54,924 nucleotides of DNA from the IMG/VR virus record IMGVR_UViG_3300042402_003477, positions 1 through 54,924 of that record, one strand, 5' to 3'. Below the pieces are notes generated by a model. The model worked only from the letters and a program-made list of their open reading frames with translations, made no database searches and was not told the origin of the DNA. This DNA comes from a virus. Positions within the stretch are counted from its first letter, which is position 1, and the number at the start of each line of letters is the position of its first letter. A program made the position numbers and the translations under genes. Positions 1 through 6,410 of this stretch are shown here, one piece after another.

Positions 1-10
1 ACTTAATTTT

Positions 11-259
11 ATGAATTTTACAGTTTATTCAAAATACGGTTGTCCTTATTGTGTTAAGGTACTTCAAGTTCTCAATACCTTGAGTGTAAATAAAGGTTAT
101 CAGATCACAGAGTATGTTTTAAATACTCACTTCAGTCGTGAAGATTTTTATGCAGAGTTTGGAGAGGGATCTACTTTCCCTCAAGTAGTTTTGGCAGATA
201 AGCATCTTGGAGGTTGTTCTGATACTGTTAAATACTTAAAGGAAAATAATATGCTTTGA
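11..259 (+). CDS. nrdC: Glutaredoxin
   Basis: This 82-residue protein has the length of a single glutaredoxin fold. The dithiol active site CPYC is at residues 11-14, the cis-proline segment TFPQV at 55-59 (Pro57), and the glutathione-binding GGCSD at 67-71. Members reduce disulphides with glutathione; in T4-like phages the likely client is ribonucleotide reductase, supplying dNTPs for phage replication. Reductase genes are not in the window and may lie just upstream. The stop overlaps the ATG of the next short ORF. The symbol follows cyanophage usage (T4 nrdC itself is thioredoxin-like). The family call is firm; the client is inferred. Confidence 0.93.
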   Translation: MNFTVYSKYGCPYCVKVLQVLNTLSVNKGYQITEYVLNTHFSREDFYAEFGEGSTFPQVVLADKHLGGCSDTVKYLKENNML

Positions 260-438
260 TGACTTCTATAAATAAAGGTGATTCCTCGCAAATCAATCGA
301 GGTGTTGAATTAATATTAAGGAGAGAAAACCGTAAATCTAAAACATTTCAATATTGTTTTGAGAAGGTGGTCTCATTCTTTAATAGAGAAGTTACCATCT
401 ACTTTAATTTTTCCTTTGATATAAGGAAGCAAAAGTAG
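259..438 (+). CDS. Uncertain small ORF after glutaredoxin
   Basis: A 59-codon ORF starts at an ATG that overlaps the glutaredoxin stop, so it could be translationally coupled. The product is basic and has no motif I recognise. The DNA contains a possible RNA stem (365-370 with 395-400, and an inner stem 371-374 with 386-389), and no independent ribosome binding site is visible. It could be a real small gene or a mostly untranslated spacer before the next gene, which has its own good AGGAG site. Confidence 0.3.
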   Translation: MTSINKGDSSQINRGVELILRRENRKSKTFQYCFEKVVSFFNREVTIYFNFSFDIRKQK

Positions 439-453
439 TATAGGAGAATTACA

Positions 454-669
454 ATGTTAGCAATCACCTTGGTCTTTTCAGTTCTTTTTGTTATACTAGC
501 ACTCTCTATTGGAGTGATAGGTGGATGGGTATTTAGAGAGTATGTTTGGTCTAGAAGACCTGAAAATCTGCATCCAGAATTATTTGATGCAGATGGAAAT
601 GTTTATCCCGATGAAATCATTGCTTTTAGATTTGAGCAAGTCGATCCAGAGGAAGATTACGAAGATTAA
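454..669 (+). CDS. Small membrane protein, cyanophage-conserved
   Basis: A 71-residue protein with one N-terminal hydrophobic helix (about residues 2-27, rich in Leu, Val, Ile and Gly), then a short basic stretch (REYVWSRR) and an acidic tail ending DPEEDYED. This fits a single-pass inner-membrane protein with the acidic part in the cytoplasm. AGGAG lies about 9 bases before the ATG. I recall similar proteins in T4-like cyanophages next to nrd and speD genes; no function is known to me. Confidence 0.75.
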   Translation: MLAITLVFSVLFVILALSIGVIGGWVFREYVWSRRPENLHPELFDADGNVYPDEIIAFRFEQVDPEEDYED

Positions 670-686
670 TTAATGGAGATTTAAGA

Positions 687-1130
687 ATGAAGTTACCACC
701 AAATCAATTGGTGTCTGAAGTTATTCAAAGAGCATCAAACGCAAAAACTAGAGAAGAGAAAATCGAAATTCTTCGTCATTATGATAGTCCAGCATTGAGG
801 GCAGTTTTAATTTGGAACTTCGACCCAAGAATTGAATCAGCAATTCCTGCTGGAGAAGTTCCATATACTGCAAACGATGCTCCTGCTGGAACAGAACACA
901 CTAGATTGATTCATGAATGGCAGAAATTTAATCATTTTGTGAAAGGAGTTAATAACCTCAATCAAACAAAACGAGAAGTTCTTTTTATTCAGTTGTGTGA
1001 ATCTCTTCATAGTTCTGAAGCAGAACTTCTTTGTTTAACTAAAGATAAGCAAGTTCATAAAAGATATAAAATTACTAAAGCAGTAGTTCAAGATGCTTTC
1101 CCCGAGATTGTTTGGGGGGATGAAGATTGA
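687..1130 (+). CDS. Conserved T4-like cyanophage protein, unknown function
   Basis: A 147-residue soluble protein without signal or membrane segments. It opens with a helical segment (KLPPNQLVSEVIQRASNAKT) followed by TREEKIEILRHYDSPALR, which looks like a small helical repeat or adaptor fold. The middle holds a helix with a KREVLFIQLCESLHSSEA motif. I recall this as a widely conserved cyanophage and T4-like hypothetical, but no catalytic residues stand out. GGAG precedes the start. The stop overlaps a TTG start for the next gene. Confidence 0.8.
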   Translation: MKLPPNQLVSEVIQRASNAKTREEKIEILRHYDSPALRAVLIWNFDPRIESAIPAGEVPYTANDAPAGTEHTRLIHEWQKFNHFVKGVNNLNQTKREVLFIQLCESLHSSEAELLCLTKDKQVHKRYKITKAVVQDAFPEIVWGDED

Positions 1131-1378
1131 AAATAATTCATAAGAATTGTGATCCAGTCACTGCAAAGGATAAGAGTCTTCCCCTAGATTCTTATCTTGT
1201 TACATATTTGAATGAGGATAACGTTTCTTATGATGTCGTAAAAGCATCATCTAAAGTGTCTATCTTCGATCACTACTATGATAATTATGGGAAAGGATCC
1301 CCTATTGATATTAAATGGACTGATGGAACAGTAAATCCAAAACTATGGGGGTCTCAAAAAACTAAAAAGAAGGGATGA
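1127..1378 (+). CDS. Small conserved hypothetical, TTG start
   Basis: An 83-residue protein that can only start at a TTG (1127-1129), because no ATG or GTG occurs early in the frame. The TTG overlaps the upstream stop as TTGA, and a purine-rich GGGGGGATGAAG just upstream can act as ribosome binding site. The sequence is mixed alpha/beta with an aromatic stretch (FDHYYDNYG) and a basic C-terminus (KTKKKG). It ends in an overlap with the speD start. No family recognised; the tight coupling on both sides supports it being real. Confidence 0.65.
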   Translation: MKIIHKNCDPVTAKDKSLPLDSYLVTYLNEDNVSYDVVKASSKVSIFDHYYDNYGKGSPIDIKWTDGTVNPKLWGSQKTKKKG

Positions 1379-1704
1379 TGGGAAAGCACTATTTACTTAA
1401 CTTATATGGATGTTCCTTTGTCCTTCTTGATGATGAAAAATGCCTTATAGATTTATTGGAGAATGCAGCAGTTGCTAGTGGTGCCACTGTGGTTCAAACC
1501 ATCTCTAAAAAGTTTGAACCACAAGGTGTTACTGTAATTTGTCTTCTATCAGAAAGTCATATCAGCATTCATACTTGGCCTGAAGAGGGTAAGGCTGCAG
1601 TAGATGTCTATACCTGTGGTGATTGTAATCCCAAGATCGGTTGTGATATCATCATTCAACAACTTTATGCCAAGGATCATACTTTGAGTTATATTGAAAG
1701 ATAA
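1375..1704 (+). CDS. speD: S-adenosylmethionine decarboxylase proenzyme (SpeD)
   Basis: A 109-residue protein of the short bacterial/archaeal SpeD class. The self-cleavage and active-site motif SESHISIHTWPE covers residues 59-70; cleavage would fall before Ser61, which becomes the pyruvoyl group. The second signature YTCGD is at 79-83, with the catalytic Cys81. The enzyme makes decarboxylated AdoMet, the aminopropyl donor for spermidine. Phage SpeD probably supports polyamine supply during replication and DNA packaging. The start is ATG 1375 or the adjacent in-frame ATG 1378. An 11-bp intragenic inverted repeat lies at 1489-1522. Confidence 0.93.
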   Translation: MMGKHYLLNLYGCSFVLLDDEKCLIDLLENAAVASGATVVQTISKKFEPQGVTVICLLSESHISIHTWPEEGKAAVDVYTCGDCNPKIGCDIIIQQLYAKDHTLSYIER

Positions 1705-1712
1705 AATAAATA
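1705..1712 (+). promoter_or_regulatory. Weak late promoter, AATAAATA
   Basis: One mismatch to the T4 late promoter TATAAATA, placed 22 bases upstream of the next start codon and just after the speD stop. Recognition by the phage late sigma factor gp55 with gp33 is inferred from T4. Confidence 0.4.
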
Positions 1713-1733
1713 CACTATATCTGGAGATTATAT

Positions 1734-2051
1734 ATGCTCTCTACTGCTTATAGATTGCGTCTTGAAGAGATTTGCGATAGGATAGTGAGACAAGAAGAAG
1801 TAAGTCTAGAAGATATTATCTGGGCAGAAAAACTTGCCAAGACAAATAGATCTGCAGCAACAATCTTAAGGCAAGCAAGAAGACGTGCTTCTAATCCAGA
1901 TATGCAAGAGGGAAGTATGGATGATTTTTTAAATCAACTTGATTTAGGAGATCCAGATCCCTCAAATCATAAGAATAGATTTGGTGGAGTTGATGACATT
2001 ATTGATTTCTTTTCTGGGGATAAACCAGATGACTGGAGACAAAGAGATTAA
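1734..2051 (+). CDS. Conserved cyanophage hypothetical (105 aa)
   Basis: The protein is helical and charged in residues 1-55 (RLRLEEICDRIVRQEEVSLED), then acidic and Asp-rich toward the C-terminus (DDIIDFFSGDKPDDWRQRD). GGAG lies 8 bases upstream of the ATG. I recall close relatives in many marine cyanomyoviruses but know no function. It is the last gene before the riboswitch leader. There is no signal peptide or membrane segment. Confidence 0.75.
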   Translation: MLSTAYRLRLEEICDRIVRQEEVSLEDIIWAEKLAKTNRSAATILRQARRRASNPDMQEGSMDDFLNQLDLGDPDPSNHKNRFGGVDDIIDFFSGDKPDDWRQRD

Positions 2052-2092
2052 AACTGTATCCGATTTTACAAAAGTATTCTTATAGATATAAC

Positions 2093-2149
2093 ACGTTCAT
2101 TTGCTATTCGCAAATAGCAAACGGAAGTAGGGAAACCGAAGGAACGCAC
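2093..2149 (+). promoter_or_regulatory. Glutamine-II (downstream-peptide) riboswitch
   Basis: The conserved elements appear in order. CGTTC at 2094-2098 pairs with GAACG at 2142-2146 (P1). A 9-bp hairpin, TTTGCTATT 2100-2108 with AATAGCAAA 2113-2121 and loop CGCA, forms P2. The motif CGGAAGTAGG starts at 2122, and CGG 2122-2124 can pair with CCG 2136-2138 as the pseudoknot. The 3' segment is CCGAAGGAACGCAC. From memory this is the glutamine-sensing class found in cyanobacteria and cyanophages, usually upstream of very short genes, which is also the case here. An AT-rich, promoter-like stretch with TATAGA at 2081-2086 would start transcription close to 2093. Confidence 0.88.
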
Positions 2150-2166
2150 TTTTACAATAGTAAAGG
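2149..2166 (+). promoter_or_regulatory. Hairpin covering the Shine-Dalgarno site
   Basis: CTTTTAC at 2149-2155 can pair with GTAAAGG at 2160-2166 (7 pairs, one G-U, loop AATA). The 3' arm contains most of the AAAGGAG ribosome binding site (2162-2168) of the gene starting at 2176. The hairpin directly follows the riboswitch core, so it is a plausible expression platform acting on translation. The role is inferred. Confidence 0.5.
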
Positions 2167-2175
2167 AGCACCCTA

Positions 2176-2334
2176 ATGTCTAAAGCAACTTATAGAGGAT
2201 GTCAGTATAATACTGATGTCCCAAAGGAAGAATATCGTAAGTGGTATTCACAAACACATTCACCAGCACATCCACAAAATACATATCGTGGAGTTTCTTA
2301 CCGTCCCTGTAATAATCAGGAGGTTGCAAAGTGA
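2176..2334 (+). CDS. Riboswitch-controlled DUF4278-like small protein
   Basis: A 52-residue protein with two copies of a Thr-Tyr-Arg-Gly-x-x-Tyr motif: TYRGCQY near the N-terminus and TYRGVSY near residues 36-42. This motif is typical of cyanobacterial DUF4278 proteins. The only leader is the glutamine-II riboswitch, so output should respond to intracellular glutamine, the host nitrogen signal. From memory, a cyanobacterial DUF4278 member (PirA) binds the PII protein and tunes arginine synthesis; a similar role here is inference. AAAGGAG sits 7 bases upstream. The final codons contain AGGAGG, the ribosome binding site of the next gene. Confidence 0.8.
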   Translation: MSKATYRGCQYNTDVPKEEYRKWYSQTHSPAHPQNTYRGVSYRPCNNQEVAK

Positions 2335-2432
2335 ATACTTATTTTGTTAGATATCTTAAGAATAAGGATAGAAAGGAAAAACTTCTTAAGATCGCACAAA
2401 TTAATATGGCAAAGCAACCTCAAGTTGCTTGA
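2331..2432 (+). CDS. 33-residue basic protein, GTG start
   Basis: The GTG start overlaps the previous stop (GTGA) and is preceded by a full AGGAGG at 2319-2324 with a 6-base gap, so translation is very likely. The protein is short, helical and basic (VRYLKNKDRKEKLLKIA) and ends just before an intrinsic terminator. It therefore shares the glutamine-riboswitch transcript with the DUF4278-like gene. I do not recognise a family. It is small enough to be missed by gene callers. Confidence 0.7.
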   Translation: MNTYFVRYLKNKDRKEKLLKIAQINMAKQPQVA

Positions 2433-2438
2433 TAATTC

Positions 2439-2468
2439 AGAGGGGGACTTGACTTCCCCTCTTTTTTT
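2439..2468 (+). terminator. Intrinsic terminator of the riboswitch operon
   Basis: AGAGGGG (2439-2445) pairs with CCCCTCT (2456-2462), followed by a T run (2462-2468). It lies 7 bases after the stop of the 33-residue gene and closes the riboswitch unit. Confidence 0.85.
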
Positions 2469-2471
2469 GTG

Positions 2472-2477
2472 TAAAAT
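2472..2477 (+). promoter_or_regulatory. Possible -10 element TAAAAT after terminator
   Basis: TAAAAT lies four bases after the terminator T run and is followed by TCGGGA, 22 bases before the next ATG. The arrangement resembles those before the genes at 48470 and 51522. There is no convincing -35. Confidence 0.4.
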
Positions 2478-2498
2478 TCGGGAAACACTATTCAACAT

Positions 2499-2663
2499 AT
2501 GGATGTAGAAAAAATCAAACTCATCGTCAACAATATGGAATGTCTTGTCAGATGTTTGAAGGAAGAAATTTCAAAAGAAGAACCGACTAAAATGGAGTAT
2601 GTAAAGTTCACTACTCCATATGATAATAACGATTACGATGAAGTGTATCTAGATGAGAATTAA
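2499..2663 (+). CDS. 54-residue acidic hypothetical
   Basis: A short protein with a helical N-terminal half (MDVEKIKLIVNNMECLVRCL) and an acidic, Asn/Asp/Tyr-rich C-terminal half ending DEVYLDEN. The frame is open from an ATG just downstream of a terminator and probable promoter, and the stop abuts the next gene. No function recognised; similar small proteins occur upstream of thyX in cyanophages as I recall. Confidence 0.65.
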   Translation: MDVEKIKLIVNNMECLVRCLKEEISKEEPTKMEYVKFTTPYDNNDYDEVYLDEN

Positions 2664-2814
2664 AAAGATGATGAGACTGCTTAAGGAAGCAGTGGAACAA
2701 AAACCTAATCTTTATTCAGAAGAAGAATTAAATTATATGAAATCTCAATTGGAGAACATTGAGAAACAGATTAAACTAGCAAAAAGAATGGACTATAGGG
2801 GATTTGGTAAATGA
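2653..2814 (+). CDS. Small helical hypothetical before thyX
   Basis: The frame can start at ATG 2653, inside the previous gene (53 residues), or at ATG 2668 or 2671; a purine-rich AAAAAG precedes 2668. The product is a charged helical protein (LYSEEELNYMKSQLENIEKQIKLAKR) suited to a short coiled coil. Its stop overlaps the thyX start as ATGA, so it is probably co-translated with thyX. No family recognised. Confidence 0.65.
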   Translation: MRIKKMMRLLKEAVEQKPNLYSEEELNYMKSQLENIEKQIKLAKRMDYRGFGK

Positions 2815-3470
2815 TTAAACTAATTTCAATCACTCAAGGTGCTGGAGAACTTATCAATGCAAATGCACAAGAAGTAATTTCATATATTGCCAGAGTTAGT
2901 AATCCAAGCAATCAATTAAATTTTGATACTTCTGCTGGTCTTCTTAAGTATTGCATCAAGCATGAGCACTGGAGTATCTTTGAACATGCTTTTATGACAC
3001 TTGAGATTAATACTACCAGAGGTATTGCAGCTCAAGTGCTTCGTCACAGATCATTCACCTTCCAGGAATTTTCACAGAGGTATGCTGATACCAACCTTCT
3101 ATCAGATGTAGCAAAAGTTCCTGAACTTCGTAGACAGGATACCAAAAATCGTCAGAATTCTACTGATGATCTAGATGGTTATCTGAAACTCACACTTCAA
3201 AGTGAAATTCAAGAATACTTTATTAAAGGTCAGGCAATTTACAACAGACTTCTTTCTCAAGGAGTAGCAAAAGAATGTGCTAGATTTATTCTTCCCCTTG
3301 CAACTCCAACCAGGATTTATATGACTGGTTCTTGTAGGTCTTGGATACATTATATCAATCTTCGTTCTGCCCATGGAACCCAGAAAGAACATATGGAGAT
3401 TGCTGAAGGGTGTAGAGAAATCTTCAATCAACAATTCCCAGATGCTGCAAAGGCTCTTGAGTGGGTCTAA
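2811..3470 (+). CDS. thyX: FAD-dependent thymidylate synthase ThyX
   Basis: A 219-residue protein of normal ThyX length. The ThyX signature is RHRSFTFQEFSQRY at residues 78-91; the usual Ser-x-Asn-Glu part is replaced by Thr-Phe-Gln-Glu, a variation I recall in phage and cyanobacterial members. A second conserved block near the C-terminus reads TGSCRSWIHYINLR. The enzyme methylates dUMP to dTMP using methylene-tetrahydrofolate, FAD and NADPH, and supplies dTTP for replication. It overlaps the preceding small gene by ATGA. Confidence 0.95.
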   Translation: MIKLISITQGAGELINANAQEVISYIARVSNPSNQLNFDTSAGLLKYCIKHEHWSIFEHAFMTLEINTTRGIAAQVLRHRSFTFQEFSQRYADTNLLSDVAKVPELRRQDTKNRQNSTDDLDGYLKLTLQSEIQEYFIKGQAIYNRLLSQGVAKECARFILPLATPTRIYMTGSCRSWIHYINLRSAHGTQKEHMEIAEGCREIFNQQFPDAAKALEWV

Positions 3471-3495
3471 ATAAAATATATTGATTTCATAACTT

Positions 3496-3738
3496 ATGGC
3501 AATTTATCCTGTTATTCATGTAGAAACTGGAGAAAAGAAAGAAGTTGAGATGAGTGTTCATGAGATCACTCAATGGTACAAAGACAATCCCGAATGGAAA
3601 AGAGATTGGTCTGAAGGTTGTGCAAGTCCTGGAGAGACTGGTGATTGGAGAAACAAACTAATCAGCAGAAATCCAGGATGGAATGATGTTTTGGATCGTG
3701 CAAGTAAAGCTCCAGGTTCCCGTGTAAAGAAACTCTAA
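3496..3738 (+). CDS. Conserved 80-residue cyanophage protein
   Basis: A small soluble protein rich in Trp (WYKDNPEWKRDW, GDWRN, NPGWNDVL) with a basic C-terminus. It is always near phoH in cyanophages as I recall; function unknown. A TCTAAATA late-promoter-like box (3466-3473, one mismatch) overlaps the thyX stop upstream. The stop overlaps the phoH start by one base, suggesting translational coupling. Confidence 0.8.
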   Translation: MAIYPVIHVETGEKKEVEMSVHEITQWYKDNPEWKRDWSEGCASPGETGDWRNKLISRNPGWNDVLDRASKAPGSRVKKL

Positions 3739-4496
3739 TGGCAAGAAAAAGAAGAAACAATGATTTGCAGCCAATTGGAATTGGCATGACCGCAAAGCAA
3801 ATGAAGAGAAGGAAACCAATCAATACAGATTTCCTTTGTGATATTAATCCAGTAACACAAAATCAAACTAAACTTTTTGATGCCTACAATTCAGATAAAC
3901 ATTTGTTTGTGTATGGATGTGCTGGAACAGGTAAAACATTCTGTGCTCTTTACCTAGCACTCAAAGATGTTCTCAGTGAGATTACTCCATATCAAAAGAT
4001 TGTGATTGTGAGATCTCTAGTTGCCACTAGGGAGATTGGTTTCCTTCCTGGAGACCATGATGATAAATCTGCACTTTATCAAATTCCTTATAAGAATATG
4101 GTAAAGTATATGTTTGAGATGCCAGATGATGCTTCATTTGAAATGCTCTATGGTAATCTGAAGCAGCAAGAAACAATTACTTTCTGGAGTACATCTTTTA
4201 TCAGAGGTACAACTTTAGACAATTCAATTATCATTGTTGATGAAGCACAAAACTTGAACTTCCATGAACTTGATAGTATAATTACTAGGGTTGGTGATAA
4301 CTCCAGAATTGTTTTCTGTGGTGATGCAACTCAAACTGATCTTACCAAGACTAATGAAAGGAATGGTATTCTAGACTTTATGAAAATCATCCAAAGAATG
4401 CCTGAATTTGAATCAATTGAATTCGGTGTTGATGATATTGTAAGATCTGGTCTGGTCAAGTCTTATATTGTAAATAAAATGGCAGCAGGGTTCTAA
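3738..4496 (+). CDS. phoH: PhoH-like ATPase
   Basis: A 252-residue P-loop ATPase of the PhoH family. Walker A is GCAGTGKT (60-67) and Walker B is IIIVDEAQ (164-171). The following block FCGDATQTD is typical of PhoH/superfamily I helicase-like ATPases. In cyanobacterial hosts phoH is linked to phosphate starvation, but the phage role is unsettled and may concern RNA or nucleotide metabolism. The N-terminus is basic (MARKRRNN, KRRKP). It sits in a one-base overlap on both sides. Confidence 0.93.
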   Translation: MARKRRNNDLQPIGIGMTAKQMKRRKPINTDFLCDINPVTQNQTKLFDAYNSDKHLFVYGCAGTGKTFCALYLALKDVLSEITPYQKIVIVRSLVATREIGFLPGDHDDKSALYQIPYKNMVKYMFEMPDDASFEMLYGNLKQQETITFWSTSFIRGTTLDNSIIIVDEAQNLNFHELDSIITRVGDNSRIVFCGDATQTDLTKTNERNGILDFMKIIQRMPEFESIEFGVDDIVRSGLVKSYIVNKMAAGF

Positions 4497-5173
4497 TGTT
4501 TAATCATTGTAATGTAAGTCTCCCTCAACTTGAGAGGGAGACTATTGATGGGGTTAGATATTATAAAATCCTAGATGAAGATGGAGTTCATAAGTTTGCA
4601 TCCATTACTTCAGTCACAAGTTATCACAATCGACACATCTTTGAAGACTGGAGAAAACGAGTCGGAGAAGAAGAGGCAAATCGAGTCAATAAAGCAGCAA
4701 CAAGTAGAGGAACTGATCTTCATACATTAGTTGAAAATCACCTCCTGAATAAAGATCTTCCAGAGGTTCAATTAATCTCGAAACATTTATTTAAGATTAT
4801 CAAACCCGAGTTAGATAAGATAAATAATATCTATGCTCTTGAAAGTTCTTTGTATAGTAAGGTTCTAGGAATTGCTGGAACTGTAGATTGTATTGCTGAG
4901 TATAATGGAGAACTTTCAGTAATTGACTTCAAGACTTCTAAAAAGGAAAAACCTAGGGAGTGGATCGAGCACTACTTCGTTCAGGCAGCAGCATATGCTT
5001 GTATGTTTTATGAACTCACTGGAATCGCAGTTAAGAAACTTGTGGTTCTAATGACTTGTGAAGATGGTGAATGCGTTGTTTATGAAGAATATGATAAAGC
5101 AAAATACATTAAACTATTGTCAAACTACATTAAGGATTTTATAACCTCTAAACTACAGGAATATGGAAAGTAA
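4496..5173 (+). CDS. PD-(D/E)XK exonuclease, RecB/Cas4-like
   Basis: A 225-residue protein with the nuclease residues in the right order: RGTDLH (71-76), Asp131 in GTVDCI, the core Asp144-Phe-Lys146 in VIDFKTSKK, and the QAAAYA motif (Gln163, Tyr167) typical of RecB-family nucleases. It probably degrades or trims DNA during recombination or host-genome breakdown. It is embedded between phoH and the late-transcription and replication genes, with overlapping starts. Whether it acts as an exonuclease or a single-strand nuclease cannot be told from sequence. Confidence 0.85.
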   Translation: MFNHCNVSLPQLERETIDGVRYYKILDEDGVHKFASITSVTSYHNRHIFEDWRKRVGEEEANRVNKAATSRGTDLHTLVENHLLNKDLPEVQLISKHLFKIIKPELDKINNIYALESSLYSKVLGIAGTVDCIAEYNGELSVIDFKTSKKEKPREWIEHYFVQAAAYACMFYELTGIAVKKLVVLMTCEDGECVVYEEYDKAKYIKLLSNYIKDFITSKLQEYGK

Positions 5174-5420
5174 ATTAGAATCAGCATTGCAATCAAAATT
5201 TTTATGCCAAGCAAAGTTCTCAAAAATTATTGAGGAGATTGTAAAGATAAATGATGATATGAACTATATTGATGCTATAGTTCATTATTGTGAAATTAAC
5301 AATTTAGAAATTGAATCAGTATCTAAATTGATTAGCAAACCTTTGAAAGAAAAATTGAAGTGTGATGCTATTAATTTGAACTTTCTTAAGAGAACTTCCA
5401 GAGCAAAACTTTTGATATGA
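5163..5420 (+). CDS. 33: Late transcription co-activator gp33
   Basis: This 85-residue protein matches the T4 gp33 C-terminal pattern: a MNYIDAIVHYCEINNLEIES segment, then SKLISKPLKEKLKCDAI and NLNFLKR. In T4, gp33 binds the RNA polymerase flap and the gp45 sliding clamp to activate gp55-dependent late promoters; its C-terminal hydrophobic end contacts the clamp. Here the protein ends LLI, compatible with such a clamp-binding tail. The TATAAATA boxes downstream in the window are its expected targets. The assignment comes from remembered T4 sequence and synteny before gp59. Confidence 0.8.
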   Translation: MESKLESALQSKFLCQAKFSKIIEEIVKINDDMNYIDAIVHYCEINNLEIESVSKLISKPLKEKLKCDAINLNFLKRTSRAKLLI

Positions 5421-6010
5421 CCCCATTTGATGTTTATAGGACTTACCTATCTTTGAAGAATCATTTCAGCAAACCAAATTATGATTATATTAAATATGCA
5501 GGTAAAACTAGAGCATCATTAGAAGCATTTAATAAGAGAAAGGATAAGTACTGGTATGAAAAACTTTCTCGTCAAAAAAATGACGAGGAAGTTAAAAATT
5601 TTTTTATAGCAAATTTCGTTCAGGTGGATGATCCAGGAAGACTATGGATTGGAGAATTAAGTCGGAATGGTGAAACCACTTATATTGAATGGAGTAAAAG
5701 ACAGCAAAGTTTAAAGTATATTTTTAAAGAGCAATCAGACGAAATGTTGTCTGAAAATGACTTGAATAAACTTTTAGATATCTCAAAGCAACATCCTCCT
5801 ATCTTAAAGAAGTATTTGAGTAGTCAGATATCTATAGAGACTTTAGTGATATTTGATAAGATTTTTGAATACTCTAAAAAGTTTGATAAAGTTCTATTGG
5901 ATCCAGTGTGGGAAACCGTCTCGTTAAAAATTAAAAAGTATTCCCCATTTCTAAATATTGATATAAAGGAATATAAAACTATACTCCGAGTTTTAATTGA
6001 GGAAAGTTAG
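5417..6010 (+). CDS. 59: gp59-like loader of the replicative helicase
   Basis: A 197-residue protein close in length to T4 gp59. Shared features are an N-terminal VYRTYLSLKNHF, a DYIKY segment, the basic KRKDKYWYEKLSRQ motif (T4 has KRRDKYFFQKLS), WIGELS, and a C-terminal FDKIFEYSKKFDK...DPVWE block. gp59 loads the gp41 helicase onto gp32-coated fork DNA, and gp32 is encoded two genes downstream. It overlaps gene 33 by ATGA. A near-perfect 12-bp inverted repeat (5563-5592) lies inside the gene. Confidence 0.88.
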   Translation: MTPFDVYRTYLSLKNHFSKPNYDYIKYAGKTRASLEAFNKRKDKYWYEKLSRQKNDEEVKNFFIANFVQVDDPGRLWIGELSRNGETTYIEWSKRQQSLKYIFKEQSDEMLSENDLNKLLDISKQHPPILKKYLSSQISIETLVIFDKIFEYSKKFDKVLLDPVWETVSLKIKKYSPFLNIDIKEYKTILRVLIEES

Positions 6011-6337
6011 ATGTCATTTTTTGATTCCGAAATAGTACAAAAGGAAATTGAGGATATTTCTGATTTGCAGAAGACCTTAACCAGAGATATCTTTAAGTTT
6101 CCCTCTATGACAAAGGAGGAAAAGCAAGAACACATGGAAGTTCTTGAACAGTTATTAGAAAAGCAACAATTGCTATATACTAGGTTAAGTCTATCTGATG
6201 ACCCAAAAGCAATTGAAATGAAGAAGCAAGTAGTTGAATCTTCTAGACTTTTGGGGTTTGGTAATGCTGATATTAATACAATTTTCAACTCAATGAAAAT
6301 GACAATTAAGAACATTAAGGCTGGTATTGACAGATAG
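6011..6337 (+). CDS. DUF1825-like protein
   Basis: A 108-residue helical protein beginning MSFFDSEIVQKEIEDIS, very like cyanobacterial DUF1825 proteins that start with GFFDSEIVQ. The middle is an amphipathic Glu/Lys/Gln-rich helix (MTKEEKQEHMEVLEQLLEKQ). Function is unknown. The gene sits between gp59 and gp32 and starts directly after the gp59 stop, so it belongs to the replication operon. A host origin is possible, but base composition matches the phage. Confidence 0.8.
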   Translation: MSFFDSEIVQKEIEDISDLQKTLTRDIFKFPSMTKEEKQEHMEVLEQLLEKQQLLYTRLSLSDDPKAIEMKKQVVESSRLLGFGNADINTIFNSMKMTIKNIKAGIDR

Positions 6338-6343
6338 ACCAGC

Positions 6344-6367
6344 ACCTGCTAGGATGACCTAGTGGGT
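6344..6367 (+). promoter_or_regulatory. Hairpin in the gp32 leader
   Basis: A 10-bp stem (6344-6353 with 6358-6367, two G-U pairs) closes an ATGA loop. It lies 44-67 bases before the gp32 ATG. In T4 the gp32 mRNA pseudoknot that nucleates autogenous repression lies, as I recall, at about the same distance. No long pseudoknot partner for the four-base loop is obvious; CAT at 6371-6373 is the best short one. Confidence 0.65.
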
Positions 6368-6408
6368 ATCCATTCAATCCTACAAATCCAATTAATCCGA
6401 GGTAATCC
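6368..6408 (+). repeat. Five ATCC repeats at 9-base pitch before gp32
   Basis: ATCC occurs at 6368, 6377, 6386, 6395 and 6405 (steps of 9, 9, 9 and 10 bases), four of them as AATCC. The segment is otherwise A-rich and unstructured. It runs through the Shine-Dalgarno GAGG (6399-6402) up to the gp32 ATG. It looks like a phased series of binding sites for gp32 on its own mRNA. Confidence 0.6.
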
Positions 6409-6410
6409 GA

